Source of the DNA: Semisulcospira habei
Taxonomy: Eukaryota > Mollusca > Gastropoda > Semisulcospiridae
DNA: 64,000 bases
Reading direction: 5' to 3'
Assembly (NCBI GenBank): GCA_036245525.1
Contig: BTPG01000004.1
Span: forward strand, 214,099,023 to 214,163,022
Shown: positions 1 to 12,482 of the stretch, one piece after another
Layout of the letters: the number at the start of each line of letters is the position of its first letter
Numbering within the stretch: position 1 is the stretch's first letter
The notes under the pieces: model-generated
Told to the model about the DNA's origin: nothing
What the model saw: only the letters and a program-made list of their open reading frames with translations
Databases searched by the model: none
Translations under genes and position numbers: made by a program

Positions 1-2320
1 CGACTTTGCCTTCCATGGTCAATTCCCAGTGCTGCATGAATAGCCTTGTGCGGCACGGCGCAGCACGACACCCTGTGGTCCGCTAAACTTTTGTGCTTGT
101 TTCTCGTCCAAAATAGGTTCCCCTCTTCGGCAAGAGGCCTGTGCGCCGATTCTGCCCGTTTTCAAGTTTCAAATCCGATTTTGCCTTCCATCGTCAATTC
201 CCAGTGCTGCATGAATAGCCTTGTGCGGCACGGCGCGGCACGACACCCTGTGGTCCGCTAAACTTTTGTGCTTGTTTCTCGTCCAAAATAGGTTCCCCTC
301 TTCGGCAAGAGGCCTGAGCGCCGATTCTGCCCGTTTTCAAGTTTCGAATCCGACTTTGCCTTCCATGGTCAATTCCCAGTGCTGCATGAATAGCCTTGTG
401 CTGCACGGCGCAGCACGACACCCTGTGGTCCGCTAAACTTTTGTGCTTGTTTCTCGTCCAAAATAGGTTCCCCTCTTCGGCAAGAGGCCTGTGCGCCGAT
501 TCTGCCCGTTTTCAAGTTTCAAATCCGACTTTGCCTTCCATGGTCAATTCCCAGTGCTGCATGAATAGCCTTGTGCGGCACGGCGCGGCACGACACCCTG
601 TGGTCCGCTAAACTTTTGTGCTTGTTTTCTCGTCCAAAATAGGTTCCCCTCTTCGGCAAGAGGCCTGTGCGCCGATTCTGCCCGTTTTCAAGTTTCAAAT
701 CCGATTTTGCCTTCCATCGTCAATTCACAGTGCTGCATGAATAGCCTTGTGCGGCACGTCGCGGCACGACACCCTGTGGTCCTCTAAACTTTTGTGCTTG
801 TTTCTCGTCCAAAATAGGTTCCCCTCTTCGGCAAGAGGCCTGTGCGCCGATTCTGCCCGTTTTCAAGTTTCAAATCCGACTTTGCCTTCCATCGTCAATT
901 CCCAGTGCTGCATGAATAGCCTTGTGCGGCACGGCGCGGCACGACACCCTGTGGTCCGCTAAACTTTTGTGCTTGTTTCTCGTCCAAAATAGGTTCCCCT
1001 CTTCGGCAAGAGGCCTGAGCGCCGATTCTGCCCGTTTTCAAGTTTCGAATCCGACTTTGCCTTCCATGGTCAATTCCCAGTGCTGCATGAATAGCCTTGT
1101 GCGGCACGGCGCAGCACGACACCCTGTGGTCCGCTAAACTTTTGTGCTTGTTTCTCGTCCAAAATAGGTTCCCCTCTTCGGCAAGAGGCCTGTGCGCCGA
1201 TTCTGCCCGTTTTCAAGTTTCAAATCCGACTTTGCCTTCCATCGTCAATTCCCAGTGCTGCATGAATAGCCTTGTGCGGCACGGCGCAGCACGACACCCT
1301 GTGGTCCGCTAAACTTTTGTGCTTGTTTCTCGTCCAAAATAGGTTCCCCTCTTCGGCAAGAGGCCTGTGCGCCGATTCTGCCCGTTTTCAAGTTTCAAAT
1401 CCGACTTTGCCTTCCATGGTCAATTCCCAGTGCTGCATGAATAGCCTTGTGCGGCACGGCGCGGCACGACACCCTGTGGTCCGCTAAACTTTTGTGCTTG
1501 TTTTCTCGTCCAAAATAGGTTCCCCTCTTCGGCAAGAGGCCTGTGCGCCGATTCTGCCCGTTTTCAAGTTTCAAATCCGACTTTGCCTTCCATCGTCAAT
1601 TCCCAGTGCTGCATGAATAGCCTTGTGCGGCACGGCGCGGCACGACACCCTGTGGTCCGCTAAACTTTTGTGCTTGTTTCTCGTCCAAAATAGGTTCCCC
1701 TCTTCGGCAAGAGGCCTGAGCGCCGATTCTGCCCGTTTTCAAGTTTCGAATCCGACTTTGCCTTCCATGGTCAATTCCCAGTGCTGCATGAATAGCCTTG
1801 TGCGGCACGGCGCGGCACGACACCCTGTTGTCCGCTAAACTTTTGTGCTTGTTTTCTCGTCCAAAATAGGTTCCCCTCTTCGGCAAGAGGCCTGTGCGCC
1901 GATTCTGCCCGTTTTCAAGTTTCAAATCCGACTTTGCCTTCCATCGTCAATTCCCAGTGCTGCATGAATAGCCTTGTGCGGCACGGCGCGGCACGACACC
2001 CTGTGGTCCGCTAAACTTTTGTGCTTGTTTCTCGTCCAAAATAGGTTCCCCTCTTCGGCAAGAGGCCTGAGCGCCGATTCTGCCCGTTTTCAAGTTTCGA
2101 ATCCGACTTTGCCTTCCATGGTCAATTCCCAGTGCTGCATGAATAGCCTTGTGCGGCACGGCGCAGCACGACACCCTGTGGTCCGCTAAACTTTTGTGCT
2201 TGTTTCTCGTCCAAAATAGGTTCACCTCTTCGGCAAGAGGCCTGAGCGCCGATTCTGCCCGTTTTCAAGTTTCAAATCCGACTTTGCCTTCCATCGTCAA
2301 TTCCCAGTGCTGCATGAATA
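1..2320. repeat. 175-bp tandem satellite, 13 full units plus a partial one
   Basis: Thirteen head-to-tail units of 175 or 176 bp start at 1, 176, 351, 526, 702, 877, 1052, 1227, 1402, 1578, 1753, 1929 and 2104. A 42-bp partial unit runs from 2279 to about 2320, and the left end is cut by the window. Identity between units is very high; they differ at a few diagnostic sites such as CCATGG/CCATCG, GAGCGCC/GTGCGCC and TTTCTCG/TTTTCTCG. Each unit carries a small hairpin, CCTCTT-CGGC-AAGAGG. The open frames inside units (about 71-75 codons on both strands) are by-products of the repeat: 175 is not a multiple of 3 and every unit has stops. Confidence 0.97.
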
Positions 2321-2819
2321 AGGTGAGAGCTACGACCCAGCTAACTACAGGCCTGTGTCGCTCACAAGCATCCCGAGTGTAAGCTGCTAGAGCATATCAT
2401 TGTCAGTGGCATCATGGATCACATTGAGACTAATAGTATCCTGAACCCATAACAGCATGGCTTCCGAGCAAGACGATCTTGTGACACGCAGATGAAATTA
2501 CAACGAACCTCGAGCAGGACCTGCAGACAGACGTCATTGTAATGGACTTTGCTAAGGCATTCGACAGGGTAAACCATAGTCTTTTGCTCCATAAGCTGGA
2601 CTACTACGGCATCAGGGACAACACCAACAGATGGATTGCTAACTTCCTCCGAGGCAGACCGCGTCAAACGGTGGTAGTTGAGGGTACTAGGTCCACCCAC
2701 ACCGCTGTGGGCTCTGGAGTACCCCAAGGATCTGTTGTAGGTCCCTGCCTATTCCTGCTGTATATAGGAAGGAGTCAGCTCAAGAACTCGCCTGTTTGCG
2801 GATGACACCACGGTATGGT

Positions 2820-2944
2820 ACCGGTTTCAGGGCACTTTATAAAATTTCAAATGCAAGCGATCAAAATTGCCGAAACCTCAGTAGCTGAGCTGACCCTTCG
2901 CACAACGTGAATGTCCTGTGTTTGTCTTGTACTGTGTTTGTCTT

Positions 2945-3032
<88 letters not shown>

Positions 3033-3127
3033 CGTGAGCGTGCGTGTTGGGTTCAGTTCGCGGCGCTTTGAGCAGATTCACAGAATTGGGAAAAGCGCCT
3101 ATATAATAACCGGTATTATTATTATAC
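2820..3127 (+). mobile_element. 5'-truncated SINE nested in the LINE
   Basis: The block interrupts the reverse transcriptase frame just after the FADDT box. It matches the reverse complement of 29377-29660: same ACCGGT start, GCAAGCGATCAAAA, GTACTGTGTTTGTCTT, then GGCGCTTTGAG and GAAAAGCGCCTATATAATAAC. It ends in a short TTA run. The tRNA-like promoter seen in the 29-kb copy is missing here, so this copy is 5'-truncated. A GT microsatellite has expanded inside it. Confidence 0.8.
2947..3030. repeat. (GT)n microsatellite, 42 units
   Basis: An uninterrupted GT run within the SINE. The homologous place in the 29-kb copy has only a short GTGAGTGTGTGTTGGG stretch. Confidence 0.98.
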
Positions 3128-3812
3128 CACCCCATTGCCTCACAGTCCGAACATAATACGCTACAAGAGGACCTAAATGCCCACAGAAATGTGTCACTCT
3201 ACCAGTATCACGTAGCAGAGAGAACCAAAAGTCATCAGTACTCCCTACACCTGGGCCTGACCATACAAAAGGATGCCAGCTGGGACACCCACATCAACCA
3301 GATATGCAGCTCAAGGCAAACCAGATGCTGGGGTTTCTGCGGAGAAACTTGAAGATCAGTTCTGTCGCAGTCAAGGAGCTTGCCTACAAATCGATAGTCT
3401 GGCCCATCCTGGAGTACGCGAGCTGTGTGTGGGACCCGCATCAGCACAAGGAAATTGCCAGGATTGAGTCAGTCCAGAGACGAGCAGCCCCCTTTGTCCT
3501 GAACAGACACAGGAACACCATCCAGTGTGGGGCAAATGCTGCAGCATCTAAACTGGCAGGCTCTCCAAGAACGCAGAAAGAGGGCTCGCTTAGCAATGTT
3601 ATATAAGATCAAGAATGGCTTAGCTTTCGACCATTGCAAGCAGCTCATCCCCTCCAGTGTACGAGCTCGACGCGGTCACACACAACATTTCCAGCGGATC
3701 CCATGCCGGACAGCCTACAGGAACGAATCCTTCTTCCCTAGGACCATCAGAGACTGGAACGCCCTCCCTGAAGAAGATCAGTATACAGGCTTCTTCGCTT
3801 GATGCCTTCGTA

Positions 3813-5882
3813 GCGAGGGGGGCGGGGGGTGGGGGATAGGAACCAAGCAACAAACATGACGTTCGGTACCGTCAAAACACATCTTCATTAGAGTGACTAC
3901 GGTAACTGATAAGTCAGGGGGAAAACTCTGTATTCTGCACCAGCGTCTACAGATAAGGGCATTCCACAGATAGGGCGTCAACACACGTCAGGACTTTCCT
4001 GACGTTGTCCTGACAGCGATAAGTTCCTCAGTATGAGCGCATGAGTCGAGTATCTTCTCAAGATGGCCGCCATGACTAGCGTGATGACGTCAGCTTCCCG
4101 AGCCCTATACTGAGACCGACCCATCAGTTTTGTATGCAACGCGTGCTTCACGGAAAGAGCGCGGGTGTAGTCTGATAGCATAATAAAGCCGCGCGCTATT
4201 CAACCTTGATTTAAAAAAAAAAAAAATCGCATATCTTCTAAGTATACAATTATTGGAGCTGCAAAATAATCAGTAGTACGAACTAGGTATAGGGCCGGGT
4301 TTAATCACTACATCAAGTGGGGATATCATTATCAGTCAATGATATTATGTAGTTATTCACCTATAGTTAACATTTTATCATAGTGGCGGCATGCGCAAAT
4401 CGTCTCATTTCGCCAAATGAAGTTGTGATTTTTAATAAATATAAAAGGTAGAGCTTTGAAATTTTGCACGAGTGACCACACATTTTTTATGTGCTCTTTC
4501 CGGTGGTAATAATTAATCAGTTTTTAAATGTTTACAGCCGTCTGAAATTATGTGTGATCCTGTGAACATATTCCGCTACTGAGTCTCTAAAAAAAATTAT
4601 CAAGCAGGCAATCCATACACTTTTTTGAAGTCTAAAAACGCCTCTCCCCCCCCCCCCACCCCCCCCCCCCCCCCCCCCGCCCAACTTTTGCTAGAGTACT
4701 AGTCTCTTTAAAATGACGAGTCTCTCACTCTCACAGGGTCAGCGTACATGCAAGCTTCACATACTAACAGGCCACACAGGGCAATACTTGCTTTCGGTGC
4801 ATGTCAGTAGTAACTTCTCCGCATGATAGTTAAACATATTTCCCGCTCCCTTTTTTGAGTTGTTTTAGGGTGTAAAACTTCAATTTGTTGCCATTTGAGC
4901 AGCAAAAGGCATGACAGTTGGGGTGAAAAAGAGCAAAACTCTGGGTAATTTTAAAAAGCAAAATCTGGGTAATTTTAGTCGAGCCATAGTGTGTTCATGG
5001 GAGCCTTATATGGGGCATGTGTACAGTTGTATGCAGGCTTGCAGACGACAGTTTTGTCATGGGGTACTTATTGCGTTAGTGTGTTGCGGAAAACGCTAAC
5101 AATTGTTAAAGAATTGCTGGAAATGTTTCTCCTGTGATATGCTCCGCGTGGAATTTTTGTTTTGGCAGAAAGGTTCTTTGTTCATAGCTTCAGTTTGTGT
5201 TGCAAGAGGGTAATAGAGAAGAGAGTGTGAAAAAATGGCGTAATGTATTTGCCCTGTTGACCCACAGATCTAATCTACGAATTCAACTGATTTAGCACGA
5301 ATGCTTCACACACCACTGGCAGATCTACGATCCATATTATCAGACCAAATGTAAGTACAAGCGATTGAGTCTGTCTGTGTATACTATGGTGGAACACGGA
5401 AAAGTAGGATTTTTACTTCTGAGCATACTTAGTGATGCTGAGTTGGTAATTCTCGCCCAGTGCCTAGGTGACATGCACCAACGACGCCATTGTTTATATT
5501 TTCGCACCTGACCGGTCGCTGAGACCGGTCCTCGGTCCTGCCAGTGTGCACCAGATCAGTTTCAGTAGAGCGTGGGCTCACTGCACTTGTAATGAGCACT
5601 GAATCTCGGAGAAAGAATCATGTGACGTTTGATTTTCTGCAAAATAAGATGAATAAAGAATAAACCCTTTCCCATATGCAATCCAGCAGTAATGCATCCT
5701 TAAGCTAGCACACCATGAAACATTATACGTCGATTTTGTAGATTTGAAAAATAGCTTTTCCCCATCAATGGTGGTGATTTTGCGACATCTGTGTCACTTT
5801 GCAGCAGAAAGCACCGTCATACGAGAGAGTGCACTACAGCGGTGGCCATCCAGGGCAATTAGGTTACGCCCCCTTTTCACGC
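3813..5882. other. No gene recognised
   Basis: AT-rich DNA with a poly-A run near 4212-4225 and a poly-C block at about 4645-4678. Short open frames near 3978, 4911 and 5864 have no family resemblance or coding texture. Confidence 0.6.
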
Positions 5883-6297
5883 CCTCGGCGCTGGGACTGA
5901 ACATACGGCGTTGAGGCGCGTCTCCTGGGTGGTGGATAGGGAGTCACTCGCGAGAGGGGTGCACCGAATGAAATAAGGTGCCGTGAACCAACATGGTCTA
6001 AAGGGAAGGTGACAACCCGACAGAAAACCCTGGTCCTCCTAGTAAGGGGGTTGGGCGTGGGGGTAGCTTCCCCACCCTGCAAATAAGGAAATAGCTACAA
6101 AAACGCCGACGAAAAGACAAACAGCAATTTCTTTCCTGGAGGAGGAAGGTTCTTCTACCAGAAGATTTATGACGTCCTGTGGTGAAAGCCGGAAGTCTTC
6201 GGAAGCCACAGGACCGAGCCGCCTCGCTATCCAGGGACACAACCATGGGCACATGGAATGTCAAGAATTGTACCAGAGCGGCAAGGCCGCCCAGATA

Positions 6298-7088
6298 ACG
6301 AACGCGAAGTTAACAGTTATCAGTCAAAATGGAAACACACAAAAAAACTGAAAAATAAAAATTGAGGGGGTTACACACCCAAACAACTATATACAGATAT
6401 TGTAATATTGTACATTACCTGTTTGCTATCCCACACTAAAACTTAACAGAAAATGTGGTAATTAGTACTGATAAAATCATTGACAGAAGAATCACGAACG
6501 CGAAGTTAACAGTTATCAGTCAATATGTAGCCAATTTAAAATACGATTGACGATGCGAGACGATGAAATTCTAAGATGATATAACTTTATGTGTATATAC
6601 TGCATTAACAATTCAACTCGAGTATAAGTACTATAAGTCAGCGTTTGGTCAAGTTTACTTCTGAGCGAGTTTGTTTTCGGTGGAGCTTCGCTGCGCGCGC
6701 ACTGCGTATCTATCAATGCGGAGCGAAGCGAAGATATCGGGACGCGGGAACGAGGCTAACAGCGAGATAGCGACTGGGTTGACGCTGCGCATCGCTTATT
6801 TCACGCTAAGGATTTCACAGTAGGCAAGGCAACAATATTCTGATTGCTCATGTCACGCTCCGCCATCTTGAATTTTGACTGCTAGCTTCACAAAGTTTTC
6901 GAGGTAGGATCTGCAAAACGTCTCGCGCTCGCGTCATTTAGGCCATTAAAACACGTACACTCTTTTGCAACATATTAAGTGGACGCTTCTCGTTCGGAAC
7001 ATATGTTCCTTTTTATGTTTTGTGTATCACATATAATTATGTGTATTTTGTATGTTTCATAAAAAGCTGTTAGTAACTTCGCGTTCGT
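6298..7088. mobile_element. 791-bp terminal-inverted-repeat DNA element with 9-bp TSD
   Basis: The 9-bp sequence GCCCAGATA flanks the insert (6289-6297 and 7089-7097) and occurs once in the intact LINE near 50360. The insert starts ACGAACGCGAAGTTA and ends with the reverse complement TAACTTCGCGTTCGT. No transposase is visible, so it is non-autonomous. A 9-bp TSD fits Mutator-like elements, but the superfamily is not certain. A second copy of the left terminus lies at 6494-6523. Confidence 0.88.
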
Positions 7089-8813
7089 GCCCAGATAGAA
7101 GCGGAAATGCAAAAGTACAACCTTTCCCTGCTACGCCTGAGGTATCAGCGAAGCCAGATGGACGCAGTCTGGCCAGAAAAGGCTGTTAAGTGGGGAGATG
7201 ATTCTGTATTCAGGTCATGAAGAGGAGAATGCCCCCCATACAGAAGGAGTAGCATTCATGCTGTCACCAGTGGCACAGAGAGCGCTGACTATGGGCTGGG
7301 AACCTCAGTCTTGGGCCAAGAATTATCACAGCAGCCTTTAGAACCAAGAAAAAGCTCAAGCTGAACGTCATCCAGTGTTATGCGCCCACTAATGACAGTG
7401 ACGAGGAAGAGAAACAAGAGTTCTACGACCGACTCCAGAGTGCCGTGGAAAATGTGCGGAGCCGCGAGACATCACCATCGTCATGGGCGATTTTAATGCC
7501 AAAATGGGAGAGGACAACACCGGATATGAAGAGGTTATGGGGAGACATGGACTAGGGGAGATGAGTGAGAACGGGGAGAGGTTTGTAGACTTTTGTGTTC
7601 TAAACAGACTTGTCATTGGAGGCAGCATCTTCCCACACAGAAGAATACACAAAGCAACTTGGGTCTCACCTGACCATACTACAGAGAACCAAATAGACCA
7701 TATCTGTATTAGCAAGAAATTTAGAAGATCCCTTCAAGATGTTCGAGTGAGGAGGGGAGCAGATGTCGCCTCAGACCACCATCTGCATACCTTAAGAAAA
7801 AATCTAAAGTTAAAGACTAAAGCCGCACAGAGACAACAAGAAGACAGCGCTATAATGTAGGCCTCCTGAGAGAGACTGGAGTGAGAGAAGAGTTCAAACT
7901 GGTGATGTCCAACCGGTTTCAAGCGCTACAGGAGCTAGTAAATGAAGAGGAGGCGGTCACCACAGAGCAGCAGTGGAAGGCAGTTAGAGAGGCGCTGAAC
8001 TCAACTCAACCTGCAAAGACACTGTAGGGTTCAGGAAACACCATCACAAGGACTGGCTGTCGGCACAGACCTTGAAGAAGATAGAAGTGAGGAAGCAGAA
8101 GAAAGCAGTTGTCAACAACAGTCGCACGAGAGCAGCCAAAGCAAGGGCACAGGAGGAATACTCGGAAGCCAACCGCGAGGTGAAGAGGAGTATCAGGGCA
8201 GACAAGAGGGCCTACACAGACAGCCTGGCCGCAGAGGCAGAAAAGGCAGCAGGCAGTGACAACATGAAACAGCTCTACGACATTACCAGAAGATTGTCGG
8301 GCAAGTGTGGCCATACAGAAAGACCAGTAAAAGACAAAGAAGGCAAGCTTATTGCAGACAGAGCAGACCAACTCGACAGATGGGCCGAGTATTTTGAAGA
8401 GTTACTGAACAGACCCAGCCCACCCGACCCCCCCAGACATCCAGCCAACAGAGACCGACCTACCCATCAGCTGTGACAGACCCAGCCGGGAAGAGATAAG
8501 AAGAGCAGTGGCATTTCTGAAGAACGGCAAAGCAGCAGGGCCAGATGGCATCCCAGCGGAGGCTCTGAAAGCAGACCTAGAGACAACAGTAGAGATGCTG
8601 TACCCACTGTTTGGAAAGATCTGGGAAGAGGAGGTGATGCCGGCTGACTGGAAGGAGGGGTACCTAATCAAGCTTCCCAAGAAAGGCGACCTCAGCAAGT
8701 GTTCCAACTACAGAGGAATCACCTTGCTGTCAGTACCAGGAAAGGTCTTCAACAGGATCATCCTGGAGAGAATGAAGAGCTCCATTGACCCCCAGCTGAG
8801 AGACCAGCAAGCA

Positions 8814-9178
8814 TTGTTGATTGATTGTACATTGCTTAACGTCCCGACAGCAACAAGGCTTTCTCAGGACGTGCCTGCACTGCTTGTGAAAAAAAAATAA
8901 ACAGAACATTGAATGTATGTCACCAGCCGATCAAATACATTAAATAAACCTAACACATGGGGCCTAAATAAAGCTAAGACCATTTAGCAACACACATCCA
9001 ATATCAAGAGCTACAGGCAGTGCAGACAGTAGGGAGAGTTTTAAAAAGGCATATACAGGTGAATGGACAAAGGGTAGACAGAAACACATGCCCCAGAATA
9101 GAGAGAAAAACCCACCCTGTGGGGCTGACCAGGGTGACCCTGGGAACTAAAAAATACCTAACCCCACCCAAGTCCCCC
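8814..9178 (-). mobile_element. 365-bp retroposed insert with 13-bp TSD
   Basis: AGACCAGCAAGCA is duplicated on both sides (8801-8813 and 9179-9191), while the intact LINE has it once near 52053. Read on the minus strand, the insert ends CGTTAAGCAATGTACAATC followed by AATC-type repeats, a tail like those of SINEs moved by CR1/L2 machinery. I see no tRNA-like A or B box at the other end. It may be a 5'-truncated LINE or a SINE with a different head. Confidence 0.75.
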
Positions 9179-10365
9179 AGACCAGCAAGCAGGATTCAGG
9201 AAAAACCGATCATGTACAGACCAGATCGCCACTCTCCCCATCATCGTGGAACAGTCTCTGGAGTGGAGCTCCCAGCTGTACGTCAACTTTGTGGATTACG
9301 AGAAAGCATTTGACAGCGTGGACCGAGAGACTCTGTGGAAACTCCTACGACAATACGGTGTACCCACAAAGCTTGTCCGCCTGATCAAGAGCAGCTACGA
9401 TGGCATGACATGTCGTGTGATCCACAAAGGGCAGTTCACCAGGGAGCTCCAGGTCAGAACCGGTGTCAGGCAGGGGTGTTTGCCGTCTCCGTTCCTCTTC
9501 CTACTGGTCATAGACTGGGTCATGAAGAGGACCACAAAGCACAGACGAAGTGGAATACAGTGGACACTGTGGACACAGCTTGACGACCTCGATTTTGCAG
9601 ATGACTTGGCTTTACTGTCCCACACTTATCAACAAATGCAGGACAAGACCACGAGGCTTGCTGACATCTCGTCCCAAGTGGGCCTCACCATCCACAAACA
9701 GAAAACAAAGACAATGAGGCTGAACGCAACCAGGGAAGAACCAGTCTTGCTTGCTGGCACCCAGTTGCAGGAGGTGAAGTCCTTCACCTATCTCGGGAGC
9801 ATAATAGACAAAAAAGGTGGCACTGATGCAGATGTCAGAGCACGAATCGGTAAAGTCAGAGCAGCCTTTCTCCAGTTGAAAAAAGTGTGGAGTTCCAGAG
9901 AGCTGTCATAACACACCAAAGTCCGGATTTTCAACTCCAACGTAAAAGCAGTTCTCCTATATCTAGCAGAGACATGGAGATTGACAAAAACCACAGTCAA
10001 CAGAGTACAGATCTTCATAAACAGTTGCCTTAGAAGAATTTTAAAAATCCACTGGCCAGAGAAGATCAGCAACGTCAGACTCTGGGAGAGAACATAGCAG
10101 ATAACAGCAGAGAATGAAATTGGGCGAAGAAGATTGGGATGGATTGGTCACAGTCTGAGAAAGCCAGCTTCCAGTATCACTAGGCAGGCATTGTCATGGA
10201 ACCCCCAGGGAAAGGGGAAAAGAGGCAGGCCGAGAAACACCTGGCGTCGAGACCTCCAAGTAGACATCAAGAGACTGGGAACCACCTGGAGTAAAATCGA
10301 AGGAGAAGCACAGGAGTCGCTGGAGGTCTCTCGTCGACGGCCTATATACCCTGGGAGAGGTGCCA

Positions 10366-12319
10366 AACACAAGCACTTTTACACTGTGTAAAGCTCATTT
10401 GAGTGTTGTTATGGGAGCAGCAGCTGCGACCACCGAAATAGGCTTTTACAGGAGTGTTCACAGGTTTGGCACACATGCTTGCTGCATTTGCAATGCCATT
10501 TGAGGTGTTTTGAGACTGACAAGTGTGTTCTATGTAAAAATGAACTGTACATAACCATTTTTCTCTGCTAACTCCTAAATAAGCACTCCAGAAACTTGTT
10601 TGGGTATGGGCGTGTCCCAAGTAGCATAGTTTTGGCTGTTTTGTGTAGTCTTTGCTGTGGAATAGCTCAGTAGACTTAAAGGCCCACTCCCACCGTAACT
10701 GTTCAAAGACACACTTCTGTAACAGATGGTTATGAAATGCTACAAACTTGTCTAGATATGGTTTATTTAGACACAGGACAATCCAGCTCTGCACACGTCG
10801 TTTTGATATCAAATAATTTGACAATCACTCTACTCTGTACTATAAATACAACGCCGTCAGTATGAGAAACAGCTAAAAATAGATTGACACACTAACACCT
10901 GGGCAAAATAAATAAATGTGATTACATGTGTGCTTTTGCTGCGTGTCCCAAATGCTATTAAAGTTCATTAGGTTTGTTGACAAGGCATAACAAACACAAA
11001 TGGAACTGAAATGTGTCTTCAGATTTACGCGTAATGGTACTTTAATGTTTAAATTGCACAGCTGTTTTATGACTCCTTTTGCCTGAGGAAAAGATTGCAA
11101 GGAGCATATAGGGCATGGCAGCCGGTTACAGGCCTCTTCCTGCATGATGTCACCAGATGACCTGCGTCTGTGAGGATGCCTGGGTGTTGTCCTATTGGCT
11201 GCCCTGAGATACACAAGGAAATGGCCTTGGGTCTGAAAGATCATTTTTCATCAATGTCAATATTATGGTAACCTTTCTAAGTTGTTCAGCCCACCGGGAG
11301 TCAGTTTGACTGTATTGCATGTGTATGTAAACTTGGAAAAACAGAAAAATTAGGGGGGTGGGTAATGAAAAAATATGATTTTTTTTTCTTCTTATGCCTG
11401 TACCTCAAATGCAACATTTCTGAAAGTGTGAAGTCAGTTTGTATTGCATGTGTATGTAAACTTGGAAAAACAAAAATTAGGTGGGAGGGGGGGGGGGGGA
11501 ATAATGAAAAAAAAAAACCAACACTTTCATATGCCTGTGCCTCAAATGCAACATTTCTGAGAATCATATTTATTATTTGATGTACATGCCAATTTGAGAG
11601 GCATTCTGACCATATCTAGTCTGTTTTTCTCAAACAGCATAGTGAACGCCACGATGACGCGCTACACATAATGGGCCACAACATACAGATGCAGCAACAT
11701 TCTAAGGCGTCGCTTTGGGTTTGACTTGGCTAGTGTTTAAGGATTGCACTGCTGGCAGATTGAATGGCGTTCAGGTGGGAGAGTTTCTCTGACAGGTCAT
11801 GTTACATATTCAAATGAGATAGGGGAGGCAGTGCAAGGACCGGTATTAAAAAAAAAAATCTTCTGCCTTCTTTGGCATTTTGTACAGAGGCAGTATGCTG
11901 GAATTTGCTTAAAATCTCTTGATACCGATAGATGAGAAGAGACATGTTTGGTGCTTTGATTCAAACCAGCCATAGCTTAACCAGCGGACTCGTTTTGGCC
12001 TAGTTCGAGTTGCCAAGCGGATGGCGATTTGAGGTGTATACCAGTTTAGGCCGCGCTTGGATATAGGGTTGGAACAGAAGCATGTTCATAGCAAGGAAAT
12101 GAGACTGGTGATGTCCTTATTTTTTTGGTGGATTTTGTGCATGGCAAATGTGCAGCAAGTGTTGTTTAGGGGATTGAAAAATTAGGGGATGACTAGGACA
12201 GACTAAGGCTAAGGCATTTTAAAAGATGGGACTGCAGGGGAGGCCCACTGTGTGCCGTGACCTGAATGACATTTCATCCCCAAAACGGGTCGGTCTATTT
12301 TGCACTTAAAAAAAAAAGT
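10366..12319. other. No gene recognised; contains a tandem duplication
   Basis: Non-coding sequence with poly-A and poly-G tracts. The open frame at 10342-10824 (minus) shows no recognised domain. Confidence 0.55.
11300..11560. repeat. Diverged direct duplication of about 130 bp
   Basis: 11300-11423 and 11433-11560 share the order GTATTGCATGTGTATGTAA, CTTGGAAAAACA, a G-rich tract, a poly-A or poly-T tract, ATGCCTGT and CTCAAATGCAACATTTCTGA. They differ mostly in homopolymer length. Confidence 0.9.
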
Positions 12320-12482
12320 CCTTAGAGGTCAATATCACTGTTCTCTAGACAGATCAACCATATTTCAAGGTTGGCGTCAGAACAGCTTAGCGCCTAGAGG
12401 CACCAAGCTATTCTGACAAACACATTAAAATATCATGGTCAATCCACATCCTGTCGTAGTCTTTCAGGGTTTTATGGGTTAA
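12320..12482. repeat. Palindromic TTAA-type repeat, decayed copy
   Basis: The central palindrome (about 12364-12419) has left arm TTCAAGGTTGGCGTCAGAAC and right arm CACCAAGCTATTCTGACA, with several mismatches. The right end reads TTATGGGTTAA, the terminus of the main hairpin family. Confidence 0.7.

Larger units (their letters stand above)
2321..3812 (+). mobile_element. Degraded non-LTR retrotransposon (reverse transcriptase), split by a SINE
   Basis: Translated pieces match the reverse transcriptase of Jockey/CR1-group LINEs. From 2330 the order is NYRPVSLTS, QHGFRARRSCDTQ, DFAKAFDRVNHSLLLHKL, GVPQGSVVGP and an FADDT catalytic box near 2800. After the nested SINE the frame resumes at about 3136 with SEHNTLQEDL. 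It continues with the C-terminal thumb region (KANQMLGFLRRNL, LEYASCVWDP, VQRRAA) and ends near 3800 with RTIRDWNALPEE. Several frameshifts and an in-frame stop before QHGF mark it as dead. No endonuclease domain is present, so it is 5'-truncated; its left edge abuts the satellite directly. Confidence 0.85.
5883..10365 (+). mobile_element. Degraded full-length RTE-like LINE, split by two insertions
   Basis: Nearly the whole length matches the intact LINE at 49959-53258, from the 5' leader (GCGTTGAGGCGCGTC) through apurinic endonuclease and reverse transcriptase to the C-terminal IGHSLRKP region and the end near 10365. Removing the 791-bp insert (6298-7088) and the 365-bp insert (8814-9178), each with one TSD copy, leaves about 3.3 kb, the length of the intact copy. 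The frame is broken repeatedly: small duplications near 7305 and 8005, indels in the endonuclease region, a TAA near 9907 and a TAG near 10096. Open stretches survive at 7483-7860, 8072-8476, 8508-8813 and 9246-9911; the last holds an intact FADD box near 9595. It is not autonomous. Confidence 0.9.

Noticed and set aside
1..2320. Possible CRISPR-like array
   Set aside because: Units are contiguous 175-bp copies without unique spacers, in an intron-bearing animal genome.
46..2382. Series of 71-109 aa open frames on both strands of the satellite
   Set aside because: They follow from the 175-bp period and shift frame from unit to unit; no conserved coding signal.
2911..3156. Open frames across GT, CA, AG and C/G tracts (also 24837-25973, 29929-30267, 30370-30741, 54503-54779)
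   Set aside because: Low-complexity translation of microsatellites and homopolymers.
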